Counted from the first letter of the stretch, positions 7,139 to 15,984 are shown. The stretch is 64,000 bases of DNA from Actibacterium sp. 188UL27-1 (GCF_016901225.1 NZ_JAFEUL010000012.1:1-64000); one strand, 5' to 3'. Notes: generated from the sequence alone by a model not told the origin. Made by a program: numbers and translations.

Positions 7139-9919
7139 TCATTCGGCAGCCATGGCAGACCCTACCGGATTGATCCGACAGGCGGAATACTTGAATTCCG
7201 GGATCTTGCCGAAAGGGTCCAATGCGGGGTTCGTCAGGGTATTCGCCGCGGCCTCCACATAGGCGAAAGGCACGAAAACGTTGTCTTCGGCGACGGCACG
7301 ATCAGCCCGTGCCATGATCTCGATCGCACCGCGCCGGGTTTCGATCCGGATCATGTCGCCCGGCTCCAGCCCCATGGCCCGCAAGGTACGAGGATGGATT
7401 GAGGCATTGGCCTCCGGCTCCAACCCATCCAGCACGTTTGCCCGTCGCGTCATCGACCCCGTGTGCCAATGCTCCAGTTGCCGCCCGGTGATCATGACAA
7501 ACGGATATTCCGCATCGGGCACCTCAGCGGGCGCGATGACGTTGGCAGGGGTGAACTTGGCGCGGCCCTCGGCGCGCGGAAAGCCATCGCCAAAGACAAT
7601 TGCCTGACCGGGATCCTCGGGGCTAAGCGATGGATAGGTCACGGCATTTTGCTCCAACAACCGGTCCCAGGTGATGTTATCCAGCGACGCCATGTTGCGT
7701 TTCATCTCGGCAAAGATCTGGCTGGGGTGGTCATACTCCCAGCCCAGCCCAATGCGGGTGGCCAACGCTGTCGTGATCGCCCAATCCTCCCGCGCCTCAC
7801 CGGGTGGCGGCACGGCGGGGCGGCCCATCTGGACCTGGCGATTGGTGTTGGTCACGGTGCCGGTCTTCTCGGGCCAGGCCGAAGATGGCAGGATGACATC
7901 CGCATAATTCGCCGTTTCCGTCAAAAATATATCTTGCACCACCAGATGATCCAGCTTGGCCAAGGCCGCGCGAGCATGGGTCACATCCGGGTCCGACATG
8001 GCCGGATTCTCACCCAGAATATACATCGCCTGGATGTCACCGGCATGGATCGCATCCATGATCTCCACAACGGTCAGTCCCTTTTCAGCACTGAAATCGC
8101 CTGATCCCCAGACATCCGTAAATGCGCTGCGCACGCTGTCATCGGTCACCGTCTGGTAATCCGGCAGGAACATCGGGATCAGCCCGGCATCGGACGCGCC
8201 CTGCACATTGTTCTGCCCCCGCAACGGGTGCAGCCCCGTCCCCGGACGCCCCACATGGCCTGTCATCAGCGCCAGACTGATCAAACACCGCGAGTTATCC
8301 GTGCCGTGGATATGCTGGCTGACGCCCATCCCCCAAAAGATCATCCCGGCGGAGCCACCGGCAAAATCCCGGGCGACGGCGCGCAGGGTGTCGGCATCAA
8401 TCCCGCAAATCGGCGCCATTTTCTCGGGCGAGAAATCGGCCAGATGCGCCTTCTGCGCCTCCCAATTCTCGGTATAGGCCTCGATATACTGCCGGTCATA
8501 CAGCTCTTCATCCACGATCACATGCATGATCGCATTCAGCAGGCTGACATCGGCCCCGGGCTTGAATTGCAGCATATGGGTGGCATGGCGCTTCAGCGCC
8601 TGTCCCCGCGGATCCATGACGATCAGCTTGCCCCCGCGCTTGGTGAACTGTTTGAAATAAGTGGCGGCGACGGGGTGGTTCTCAACCGGGTTGCAGCCAA
8701 TGACAATCGCCACATCCGCATTCTCGATCTCGTTAAAGGTCGCGGTGACGGCCCCTGATCCGACATTCTCAATCAGCGCCGAGACGCTGGAGGCGTGGCA
8801 CAGCCGCGTGCAATGATCGACGTTGTTGTGGCCAAAACCCTGGCGGATCAGCTTTTGGAACAGATACGCCTCCTCATTCGAACATTTGGCAGACCCGAAG
8901 CCCGCCACTTCACGCCCCCTGCCCTTCAGACCGTTCGCAGCGGCGTCCAATGCCTCGTCCCAGGTTGCTTCGCGGAAATGGGTCAGCACATCGCCCGGAT
9001 CCACATTCAACCCCTTGGCCGGCGCATCGTCTCGGCGGATCAGCGGTTTGGTCAGCCGGTGGGGGTGGTGGATATAGTCGAACCCGAACCGGCCCTTGAC
9101 ACATAACCGCCCCTCATTGGCGGGGCCGTCGATCCCTTCGACATACTTAATCTTGCCGCCCTTCACTTTGAACGACACCTGGCAACCCACACCACAGAAT
9201 GGGCAGACCGACTTCACCTCTTCATCAAAGTCCTTGCGATCGCCCCGCTGGTCTTCATCGATAACGGTCGACGGCATCAGCGCGCCCGTTGGACAGGCCT
9301 GAACGCATTCCCCGCAGGCCACACAGGAGGACGCACCCATCGGATCGGCCTGGTCAAAAACCGGATAGGCGTCATGCCCCCGCCCCGCCATGCCGATCAC
9401 GTCGTTCACCTGCACCTCGCGGCAGGCCCGCACGCACAGGCCGCACTGAATACAGGCATCCAGGTTGACGCTCATGGCGACATGACTGTCATCCAGCAGT
9501 GGCACGCGGGTCTGTTCCAGTTTGGGAAACCGGCTCTCGGTCACGCCATTGGCATCGGCCATATCCCAGAAATGCGCGCTGGCATCATGGGCCGCGTCGC
9601 GCTCAGGCTGATCCGCCACCAGCATCTCTACAACCACGGCGCGCGCCTTCTCCGCCCGTGCGCTGGCCGCGTTAACCACCATACCATCCGTTGCCTCACG
9701 GATGCACGATGCCGCAAGAACCCGCTCGCCCTCGATCTCGACCATGCAGGCCCGGCAATTGCCATCGGGCCGATAGCCCGGGCTGGGCTTGTGGCACAGA
9801 TGCGGGATGACGAGACCCTTGCCATGGGCCGCTTCCCAAATCGTTGTCCCCGCGGGGACAGTCGTCTGCGCACCGTTCAGGGTAAAGGTCACGGTTTCCA
9901 GATTGGCCTGATCAAGCAC
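7139..9919 (-). CDS. fdsA: NAD-dependent formate dehydrogenase, alpha (molybdopterin) subunit
   Basis: This 926-residue cytoplasmic enzyme subunit would oxidise formate to CO2. Domains in order: NuoG-like 2Fe-2S ferredoxin (LCHKPSPGYRPDGNCRAC, residues 41-58, and Cys72), two 4Fe-4S clusters (CIQCGLCVRAC near 156-166 and CVACGECVQACP near 199-210), the CPFCGVGC cluster near 239-246, then the bis-MGD catalytic domain. DHCTRLCHASS places the Mo-ligand Cys at 374 followed by the catalytic His375. No selenocysteine is needed. It is the last gene of lysR-fdsGB-unknown-fdsA. In related operons fdsC/fdhD and fdsD usually follow; they are absent here, so those maturation factors must be elsewhere. Confidence 0.93.
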   Translation of the reverse strand: MLDQANLETVTFTLNGAQTTVPAGTTIWEAAHGKGLVIPHLCHKPSPGYRPDGNCRACMVEIEGERVLAASCIREATDGMVVNAASARAEKARAVVVEMLVADQPERDAAHDASAHFWDMADANGVTESRFPKLEQTRVPLLDDSHVAMSVNLDACIQCGLCVRACREVQVNDVIGMAGRGHDAYPVFDQADPMGASSCVACGECVQACPTGALMPSTVIDEDQRGDRKDFDEEVKSVCPFCGVGCQVSFKVKGGKIKYVEGIDGPANEGRLCVKGRFGFDYIHHPHRLTKPLIRRDDAPAKGLNVDPGDVLTHFREATWDEALDAAANGLKGRGREVAGFGSAKCSNEEAYLFQKLIRQGFGHNNVDHCTRLCHASSVSALIENVGSGAVTATFNEIENADVAIVIGCNPVENHPVAATYFKQFTKRGGKLIVMDPRGQALKRHATHMLQFKPGADVSLLNAIMHVIVDEELYDRQYIEAYTENWEAQKAHLADFSPEKMAPICGIDADTLRAVARDFAGGSAGMIFWGMGVSQHIHGTDNSRCLISLALMTGHVGRPGTGLHPLRGQNNVQGASDAGLIPMFLPDYQTVTDDSVRSAFTDVWGSGDFSAEKGLTVVEIMDAIHAGDIQAMYILGENPAMSDPDVTHARAALAKLDHLVVQDIFLTETANYADVILPSSAWPEKTGTVTNTNRQVQMGRPAVPPPGEAREDWAITTALATRIGLGWEYDHPSQIFAEMKRNMASLDNITWDRLLEQNAVTYPSLSPEDPGQAIVFGDGFPRAEGRAKFTPANVIAPAEVPDAEYPFVMITGRQLEHWHTGSMTRRANVLDGLEPEANASIHPRTLRAMGLEPGDMIRIETRRGAIEIMARADRAVAEDNVFVPFAYVEAAANTLTNPALDPFGKIPEFKYSACRINPVGSAMAAE

Positions 9920-9940
9920 GGCAAAAATCCTTAAATTGCC

Positions 9941-10435
9941 CTAGGGCGTGATAGCGGTGACCGCGCGGGTCAGTTCGTTTTGCATGGCCTCCAGATGTGC
10001 CCAGAAGGCCTGAAAAGGCTGCAGATCTTTGGGAGCCACAATCTCGGGTTGCTCCATCAGGAACGCGGCAGAGCCTTGAGGCCATGGTATCGTCTGCGCC
10101 ATCCTGCAGAATTGGGCATAATCGCGAGGCGACCGTTGGCGCAGCATACCAAGGCCAGGATGGCGGTTCTGATCGGTCAGCGGTGCGTCGAGGCGATCCT
10201 TGAAATACTGGCCCACACCGCTGTCCACCGGGCAGCCCAGCGAGATATGCAGCGATTGAATGGCCGCCACGTCGCGATCGTCGAACTGCCCGCATTCCTT
10301 GCGGTAGTTCACGGCGATCAGCAGATGGGACAGGGGCCGGAACTGCTGATAAAGCCGCCGTGCCTCGGTAAACGGGCACGGGTCCTGCGCTGCGGCCGGA
10401 CCGCACATCAATAGGATGACGATGAGCCATCTCAC
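9941..10435 (-). CDS. secreted hypothetical protein in fds operon
   Basis: The 164-residue product has a short signal peptide (MRWLIVILLMCGPAAA, cut before QDPCPF), so it would be periplasmic. I recognise no domain; the mature part has four cysteines that could form disulfides (DPCPFTEARR, RKECGQF, SLGCPVDSGVG, AQFCRMAQ). Its start overlaps the end of the fdsGB gene by 4 bases and it stops 21 bases before fdsA, so it is translationally coupled within the operon. A periplasmic protein is unexpected between subunits of a cytoplasmic formate dehydrogenase. Confidence 0.7.
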   Translation of the reverse strand: MRWLIVILLMCGPAAAQDPCPFTEARRLYQQFRPLSHLLIAVNYRKECGQFDDRDVAAIQSLHISLGCPVDSGVGQYFKDRLDAPLTDQNRHPGLGMLRQRSPRDYAQFCRMAQTIPWPQGSAAFLMEQPEIVAPKDLQPFQAFWAHLEAMQNELTRAVTAITP

Positions 10436-12129
10436 CCAATTTCCTCAGGGAAATGTTTCATGACCAGCTTGATCGGGTTGGGGGCCGCCTGGCCCAGCCC
10501 GCAGATGCTCGCATCGACCATGACATCGCACAGGTCGGTCAGCAGATCCTGATCCCAGGCATCGGCTTGCATCAGCTTCACGGCCTTTTCGCAACCGACC
10601 CGGCAGGGGGTGCATTGGCCGCAGCTTTCATCCTCAAAGAACCGAAGCATGTTCAGCGCGGCGGCCTTGGCGCTGTCCTGATCCGACAGGATCACGATGG
10701 CCGCCGACCCGATAAAGCTGCCGTGCGCCTGCAGTGTATCGAAATCCATCGGCACATCACTGATCGTGGCAGGCAGGATCCCCGCGGAGGGACCGCCGGG
10801 TTGATAGGCCTTGAAGACATGGCCCTCCAGCATCCCGCCGGCGGCCGCGATCAAGTCGGTAATCGTGGACCCGGCCGGCAGCAGATGGACACCCGGTGCC
10901 TTCACCCGGCCCGAGATCGAATAGCTCCGAAGCCCTGTGCGGCCATTCTTTTCGACGCTGTTCAGAACCTCGGGCCCCTCGCGGCAGACGCGCGCGACCC
11001 AATGCAACGTCTCGATATTGTGGACCAAGGTCGGCTGCCCGAACAAACCGACCTGCGCCACATAGGGCGGGCGGTGGCGGGGCAGCCCGCGCTTGCCCTC
11101 GATGCTTTCGATCATCGCGCTTTCTTCGCCGCAGATATAGGCCCCAGCCCCGCGGCGCAGATCGATATAGCCCTTCGCGACGATCCCGGCCTCTTCCAAG
11201 GCACTAATCTCGGTACGCAGAATGTGCAAAACCGCAGGATATTCGTCACGCATGTATATGTAGCAGCGCTCTGCCTCCACGGCCCAAGCGGCGATCAGCA
11301 TCCCTTCCAGGAACAGATGCGGGACCCGCTCCAAATAGTAGCGATCCTTGAACGTGCCGGGCTCGCCCTCATCACCGTTCACGGCCAGATAGCGGGGGCC
11401 GGGATTGCCACGCACGAAACCCCATTTCTTACCCGAGGGAAAACCGGCGCCGCCCAGGCCACGCAGGCCGCTGTCGAGCATATCCTGTTGGACCTGCTCC
11501 CAATCGCCGCTCTCACGCAGGCGTTGCAAGGTCTGGTAGCCACCCTCCGCACGATAGGCCAGCAGGGTTTCATAATCCGCCGCGTGGGCATGGATATCGC
11601 CCGTAGCGATGGCTGTCTGCACCTTTTCCGGCGTGGCCTGATCGATATGATTGTGGCCGATCTCCAGCACCGGCGCGGTATCGCAGCGCCCCATGCAAGG
11701 CGCGCGCAGGACGCGCACCTCGGACGGGTCCAGCCCGTCCTCCAAAGCCGCCTTCAAATGTTGGGCGCCCGCCAGTTCACAACTCAGCGAGTCGCAGACC
11801 CGGATCGTCAGCGCAGGCGGGACCGGGTCGCCATCGCGCACCACATCGAAATGAGCGTAGAACGTGGCGACCTCGTAAACCTCGGCCTGGCTCATCCGCA
11901 TCTCATGGGCCAGCGCGGTGATATGGGCAGCGGAAAGATGGCCGTGGGCGTCCTGGATCAGATGCAGGAATTCGATCAACAGATCGGCACGGCGGGGGCG
12001 GTCGCCCAGCAGGTGCTGCACCTCGGCCAAGGCCGCGTCCGTGTATTGACGGCCCTTGGGCGTGCGACGGCCCTTGCCCTTCCCGCTTTTCCAAACGCCT
12101 TTGTCAGAGTTTGCATCTAGCGGTGCCAT
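10432..12129 (-). CDS. fdsB: NAD-dependent formate dehydrogenase, fused gamma-beta subunit
   Basis: The protein fuses a NuoE/FdsG-like thioredoxin-fold 2Fe-2S domain (residues about 28-185; Cys112, Cys117, Cys145, Cys149) to a NuoF/FdsB-like domain (about 200-565). The latter has the NADH/FMN motifs GLRGLGGAGFPSGKKW and GAGAYICGEESAMIESIEG, and ends with a 4Fe-4S motif, CGQCTPCRVGCE. It would pass electrons from FdsA to NAD+. Fusion of the two subunits makes the separate fdsG gene unnecessary. It is the first structural gene after lysR; 87 bases with a regulatory palindrome separate them. Confidence 0.9.
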   Translation of the reverse strand: MAPLDANSDKGVWKSGKGKGRRTPKGRQYTDAALAEVQHLLGDRPRRADLLIEFLHLIQDAHGHLSAAHITALAHEMRMSQAEVYEVATFYAHFDVVRDGDPVPPALTIRVCDSLSCELAGAQHLKAALEDGLDPSEVRVLRAPCMGRCDTAPVLEIGHNHIDQATPEKVQTAIATGDIHAHAADYETLLAYRAEGGYQTLQRLRESGDWEQVQQDMLDSGLRGLGGAGFPSGKKWGFVRGNPGPRYLAVNGDEGEPGTFKDRYYLERVPHLFLEGMLIAAWAVEAERCYIYMRDEYPAVLHILRTEISALEEAGIVAKGYIDLRRGAGAYICGEESAMIESIEGKRGLPRHRPPYVAQVGLFGQPTLVHNIETLHWVARVCREGPEVLNSVEKNGRTGLRSYSISGRVKAPGVHLLPAGSTITDLIAAAGGMLEGHVFKAYQPGGPSAGILPATISDVPMDFDTLQAHGSFIGSAAIVILSDQDSAKAAALNMLRFFEDESCGQCTPCRVGCEKAVKLMQADAWDQDLLTDLCDVMVDASICGLGQAAPNPIKLVMKHFPEEIG

Positions 12130-12201
12130 GGCTACTCTCCCGTTTCGCTGAACGCAGCTAAAGCGGTTTGCCTGGGTCGCTCAAATTGCGTCTGCAAATG
12201 C

Positions 12202-12224
12202 CTTCATAAGCAAATTTTATGAAG
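12202..12224. promoter_or_regulatory. inverted repeat between lysR and fds genes
   Basis: CTTCATAA and TTATGAAG form a perfect 8-bp inverted repeat around 7 bases and include a T-N11-A arrangement typical of LysR boxes. The repeat overlaps the lysR stop codon and lies about 75 bases before the fdsGB start. No T-run follows, so an operator is more likely than a terminator. Confidence 0.5.
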
Positions 12225-13104
12225 CAGCCTCGGTAAAGGCCTGGATCAAAGCGGTGGTGGTCGCAGATGGCGGCTCCTGAACCTGCAAGGCAAGGCCAAT
12301 GGGCTCACTCACATCCGGGTCAGTCAGGGGAAGGCCGACAAGTTCCGATCGGATGGGCAGGGTTTCCACCAGCTTTTCGGGCGCAATTGTTGCCGCGAGC
12401 CCGGCGGCGGCCTGGACAAGTGCTGCGGTAAAGGCATTGGTTTCCAGCTCCAGATCGGGGGTGACGCCCAGATCGGTGAAGACCTGGTCGATGATCTTGC
12501 GGTTGTTCATGTCCGATGACAGCAGGCAAAGCGGTAATTCCGCAGCCTCCGTCCAGGTGATCGTCTCGCGCAGCGGATCCACCAGACGGCGGGGAGCGAT
12601 CAGTTCGTAGCGTTCATCATAGAGGGGTCGCGTCTCAATCCCCGGCGGAAAGCGGGTGCGCAGATAGGTCACCCCCAGATCCAACGACATGTCGGTCAGG
12701 CCCAGCTTGATCTGGTCGGAAGAGCAGGAGCGTAGTTCCACATTCAAGCCGGGATGTTCGCGGCGCAGCAGGATCGTGGCCTGCGCGGCAAAGGTGGCCG
12801 CCGTGGGGACCACGCCAATGCGGACCATGCCGGTCAAGCCAGTACGCGCAGCGGTCAGATCCTGTCGCATGCTTTGCGCCTCTTGCAGGAAGCGGCGGGC
12901 CCAACGCAGCGCAATCTCCCCCTCTGCCGTGAACCCGGCAAAGCGGTGCCCGCGGCGGACGATGGGCGTGCCGAGGCGCTGTTCGAGGTTGCGAATGCGG
13001 GTCGAAAAGGCGGGTTGCGTAATCCCGCAGGCCTCTGCCGCGCGGCCAAAATGGCCGTGGCGCGCCAGTGCGGCAAGCAGTTCCATATCGCGAAAATCCA
13101 ACAT
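12217..13104 (-). CDS. LysR-family transcriptional regulator, probable regulator of fds genes
   Basis: A 295-residue LysR protein: the winged HTH covers residues 1-62 (MELLAALARHGHFGRAAEAC, then ITQPAFSTRIRNLEQRLG) and the effector-binding domain about 90-290. It precedes the formate dehydrogenase genes in the same direction, and LysR proteins in this place (FdsR) control fds in other bacteria, so formate is a likely effector. It starts only 41 bases after the soeC stop, so read-through from the sulfite genes is possible. The inverted repeat at its 3' end is a candidate binding site. Confidence 0.88.
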   Translation of the reverse strand: MLDFRDMELLAALARHGHFGRAAEACGITQPAFSTRIRNLEQRLGTPIVRRGHRFAGFTAEGEIALRWARRFLQEAQSMRQDLTAARTGLTGMVRIGVVPTAATFAAQATILLRREHPGLNVELRSCSSDQIKLGLTDMSLDLGVTYLRTRFPPGIETRPLYDERYELIAPRRLVDPLRETITWTEAAELPLCLLSSDMNNRKIIDQVFTDLGVTPDLELETNAFTAALVQAAAGLAATIAPEKLVETLPIRSELVGLPLTDPDVSEPIGLALQVQEPPSATTTALIQAFTEAAS

Positions 13105-13145
13105 CGACTGCAGCCTAGGCCGGATTGCCGTTCAGGGACAGGGGC

Positions 13146-14012
13146 TTAGCGCATCCCGTAGTAAAGGCCGACCACGTGTTCTGCCTGCGCAAAGAACAAC
13201 CAACGGCTGACCAAGGCCCCCGCGATGTGGCACAAGGCAGCGATCACAAAGCCGACCGGGTTGGGAAAGGCGATGCAGATCAACAGCGGCAGCGCGATGA
13301 GCAGGCCAAAAGCGATGACCCGCAGCTTGGTCGCGTGTTTGCGGCCCAGCACATGGACCATTTCGGTCAGCAGGTAGTTGGTGCCGGTATGCGGTGGCTC
13401 AAACGCGCGAACCTTGCCAGGCAGGCCGGTTGCGGTGGCGAGAGTCGTGCCGGAGTTTTTGAACGCGCCGTCACCATCATGCCAATGGAGGGCGAGGAGT
13501 AAGCCACTGAGAATAAGCAATAAGGTGGTGGCCATGACCTGCCCGGTCAGCATCGCACCGCCGGTGAGCGACAGCGCGATGAAAAGGCCGGGGACGGTCC
13601 AGTTGTTCCAGCGCGGCACAGTCTTCATCTGCGCATAGATCATCGAGGTCGTGTAGACGGTGGCAACGGCGGAGGCCGCGCCCAGCCAGCCAAGTACAGT
13701 CAAATGAGTGCCGCCAAAGACCGCGAAGAGCGCGTAAAAGCCCATCAATATCAATGTGATAACAGCCATCACACCCTCGCGCGACAACCAGCTGGACTGC
13801 CATTGGCTGAGCGCCCGCCAGGCCCGTTCGGGGTGGCCCAGGTGGAAGGTGGAGGAGATGAGGCCGCCGACGGCGAGGGCGAAGGCCAGCACGAAGTATC
13901 CGAATGCGACCCAGCCAGTTGGGGCGGGTGAGCCGATGCCAAGCCAGGCCAGCATGCCGAAACCAAGGCCAGACAGAACGGTGAATGCGATGATGGAGGG
14001 CGCGGGATGCAT
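13146..14012 (-). CDS. soeC: sulfite dehydrogenase membrane anchor (DmsC/SoeC type)
   Basis: A 288-residue integral membrane protein with about eight helices, of the DmsC/NrfD-like anchor group (STFHLGHPERAWRALSQWQS, WLSREGVMAVI). It would anchor the cytoplasmic Fe-S and molybdoprotein subunits and pass electrons to quinone. It begins 18 bases after the soeB stop, so the two are co-transcribed. The SoeC name rests on the company of SoeA and SoeB type subunits; a generic DMSO-reductase-family anchor is the alternative. Confidence 0.82.
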   Translation of the reverse strand: MHPAPSIIAFTVLSGLGFGMLAWLGIGSPAPTGWVAFGYFVLAFALAVGGLISSTFHLGHPERAWRALSQWQSSWLSREGVMAVITLILMGFYALFAVFGGTHLTVLGWLGAASAVATVYTTSMIYAQMKTVPRWNNWTVPGLFIALSLTGGAMLTGQVMATTLLLILSGLLLALHWHDGDGAFKNSGTTLATATGLPGKVRAFEPPHTGTNYLLTEMVHVLGRKHATKLRVIAFGLLIALPLLICIAFPNPVGFVIAALCHIAGALVSRWLFFAQAEHVVGLYYGMR

Positions 14013-14030
14013 GGCTTAAGCCTTTGTCTT

Positions 14031-14807
14031 TTAGTTATTTTTCTCAGCACCCGGGAGCGCGTCGAGAGCTTTGTCGAGCCAGCCCAGAAAACCCTTGGGC
14101 TCTTCACTGACCGGAGCCAGAAGGGGGGCCAACAGGTCGATATCGCCTTTTGGCGTGTGGTCTTGCTTGGGACGCGGGGGCAGATATTTGTTGACCGGTT
14201 TGGTGCCTTGTTCCGGCATCAGATCGAAGCCGCCACGCTCGGCAACCAGTTGAGAAACCTCGCTATTTTCGTCACCAAGGTCACCGAAATGGCGGGCACC
14301 CGCCGGGCAAGTACGCACACAAGACGGGACGCGGTCCTCCTCCGGCAAGTTCTCATTATAGATCCGGTCAACGCAGAGGGTGCATTTCTTCATCACGCCC
14401 TCGGCGGCGTCCATCTCGCGCGCGCCATAGGGACAGGCCCAGGCACAGAGTCCGCAGCCTATACAACTGGATTCATTGACTAAAACGATGCCATCTTCGA
14501 CCCGCTTGTAGCTGGCTCCCGTAGGGCACACGGTGACGCAGGGTGCATCTTCGCAATGCAGGCAAGATTTCGGGAAATGGGCGAGTTGCGCTGTTCCCTC
14601 ATCTGGTGTGATCTCATAACTGTGGATCCGATTCAGGAAAGTCCCTTTGGGATCAGCACCATAGGGATCCTGATCACTGAGGGGCGCGCCGTAATTCTCG
14701 GTATTCCAGCCTTTGCAGGAGATCACACAGGCATGGCAACCGACGCATGTATCGAGATCGATCACGAGGCCCATCTTGCGGGCGGTGGAGGCAGGGAGTT
14801 GGGTCAT
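14031..14807 (-). CDS. soeB: sulfite dehydrogenase Fe-S subunit (DmsB/SoeB type)
   Basis: This 258-residue ferredoxin-like subunit carries four cysteine groups: CVGCHACVISC near residue 21, CLHCEDAPCVTVCP near 82, CIGCGLCAWACP near 115 and CTLCVDRI...CVRTCP near 141-167, enough for four 4Fe-4S clusters. There is no export signal, which fits a cytoplasmic enzyme. The start MTQLPAST has no visible Shine-Dalgarno sequence; 11-bp tandem repeats end 4 bases upstream of the ATG. Normally this gene directly follows the molybdoprotein gene; here about 1.2 kb intervenes. Confidence 0.87.
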   Translation of the reverse strand: MTQLPASTARKMGLVIDLDTCVGCHACVISCKGWNTENYGAPLSDQDPYGADPKGTFLNRIHSYEITPDEGTAQLAHFPKSCLHCEDAPCVTVCPTGASYKRVEDGIVLVNESSCIGCGLCAWACPYGAREMDAAEGVMKKCTLCVDRIYNENLPEEDRVPSCVRTCPAGARHFGDLGDENSEVSQLVAERGGFDLMPEQGTKPVNKYLPPRPKQDHTPKGDIDLLAPLLAPVSEEPKGFLGWLDKALDALPGAEKNN

Positions 14808-14811
14808 ATCT

Positions 14812-14855
14812 GGCTATGCACATTCCATGCATATCGCGTATGTATGGCATACATA
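14812..14855 (-). repeat. tandem 11-bp repeats upstream of soeB
   Basis: Read on the minus strand, the units are TATGTATGCCA, TACATACGCGA, TATGCATGGAA and TGTGCATAGCC, consecutive and in an exact 11-base register. The second unit is diverged and forms an inverted repeat with the first. Related arrays occur at 37757-37789 and 47024-47067. The 196-base gap 14808-15003 holds no gene. Confidence 0.65.
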
Positions 14856-15003
14856 CGCGACATGGGTTTCAGGCGGTGGTTTGGCTTGGCGAAGATCGAC
14901 GGGAGCGCTGCAATCGCCGATGGGATTGAACCCATGGCGCCGCGACTGTTAACCCCCGGGATGTTTTCAACAACAGGAAACGAGAAGGCCGAACAGGACG
15001 CGG

Positions 15004-15444
15004 TTAGATCGCCCAGACCCGTCGCTCGATCGCGTAGTAGTGGTAATTCGCGTCGTTGACCTTGACGCGATAGACTAGAGACATGTTCGACAGGTGAGCC
15101 GTGAGTTTGGTCAGGTGCCAGGCCGCGTGTTCGTCGACCAGCAGCATCCAGTTGGTCAGGATATCCCACGCCTTTTGCTCTCCGACCTCGCGGGATTGTG
15201 TGACCCCTTCCAACGCATTGGGATGGATCCCGCCATCCGTCATGCCCCACCACCCCTACATCCAACTGTGCGTGTCGACATTCCAGGACGCAACCAGGCC
15301 GTAGCGGGCGAACGAGGACCGACCGCTGGCGGTGGCAAACTGAAAAAGCGCCTTGGTGTCCTGGACGTTCCACCGGCGAAAATGTGACAGTACCGCCAGC
15401 GGCGTGGCATGCAGGCCGCATGGCCTTGGAGGAGGCGGGATCAC
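15004..15444 (-). pseudogene. uncharacterised gene split by an in-frame stop
   Basis: Two consecutive open segments share one frame: 15256-15444 (GTG start, ending NVDTHSWM) and 15004-15243 (MTDGGIHPNALEG to AIERRVWAI). A TAG at 15256-15258 separates them, and the codons between read smoothly (GWWGMTDGG). Both parts are Trp- and His-rich and look coded, so a decayed gene of about 147 codons is likely. The second half alone could still be made as a 79-residue protein. I recognise no family. It lies directly behind the 178-residue gene in the stretch separating soeA from soeB. Confidence 0.4.
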
Positions 15445-15447
15445 GGA

Positions 15448-15984
15448 TCATTGGCGGGACAGGGTGACGGTGTCAAAGCCGATATAGGCCCAGGGCCCAC
15501 CGGCATCGAGGCGATAGATGCCCTGCAGGTCGGCCACCAAAATGGCGGTAGCGGCGATGGAAAAACAGGCCTCGAAATCGCATGTGATCTTTGGAGTGGA
15601 AAGCTGGTCGATGCCATGCTGCGAGGCATGGCCACGCAGGGCGGCGGAGGCGGTCGCGGTTCCGAGTGGGGCCGATGGGTGATCCCATCCCCAAAGGAAG
15701 GTTTCGTCGTTCGGATTCCAGGTGCCCAAAAGCTGTGCCGCTGCTTGGGCTTTTTTTCCGTCTGGAAGGAAGAAGGTGATTGTGCCCGCGCTTAGGTCAA
15801 CATCGTAGCTCGTGGCTTTGTCCATGCCCCAACCGGCATTATGGCCCGCCTGGAGGGCTTGCGCATGGTGGAAGGCCATTTCGATCAGTTGTTCATAGGT
15901 TTCCGGCAGCGGTGGGCGATCCTGCGCCGGTGCACCGGTTGCGGCCAGCCCGGCCAATAGGCCTGTCATAACTTTCTTGATCAC
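15448..15984 (-). CDS. secreted hypothetical protein between soeA and soeB
   Basis: The 178-residue product has a signal peptide (MIKKVMTGLLAGLAATGAPA, cut before QDRPPLPE). The mature part is about 158 residues, with WGMDKATSYDVDLSAGTITF and FLWGWDHPSAPLG, which resembles small conserved proteins with a beta-rich fold that I cannot name with confidence (possibly a DUF6882-like protein). It starts 2 bases after the soeA stop and so is in its operon. A role in sulfite oxidation is not shown; it may only have been inserted there. Confidence 0.6.
   Translation of the reverse strand: MIKKVMTGLLAGLAATGAPAQDRPPLPETYEQLIEMAFHHAQALQAGHNAGWGMDKATSYDVDLSAGTITFFLPDGKKAQAAAQLLGTWNPNDETFLWGWDHPSAPLGTATASAALRGHASQHGIDQLSTPKITCDFEACFSIAATAILVADLQGIYRLDAGGPWAYIGFDTVTLSRQ

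Noticed and set aside
10453-12120. A 555-codon open frame antisense to fdsGB
   Set aside because: It is a shadow of a high-GC gene whose frame is fixed by clear NuoE/NuoF motifs; the translated text has no domain and is rich in Arg, Gly, His and Gln.
14915-14940. A tRNA T-arm-like element (GGGTTCAATCCC on the minus strand)
   Set aside because: Stem and loop match a T arm, but no acceptor, D or anticodon arms can be formed from the flanking sequence, so it is not a tRNA.
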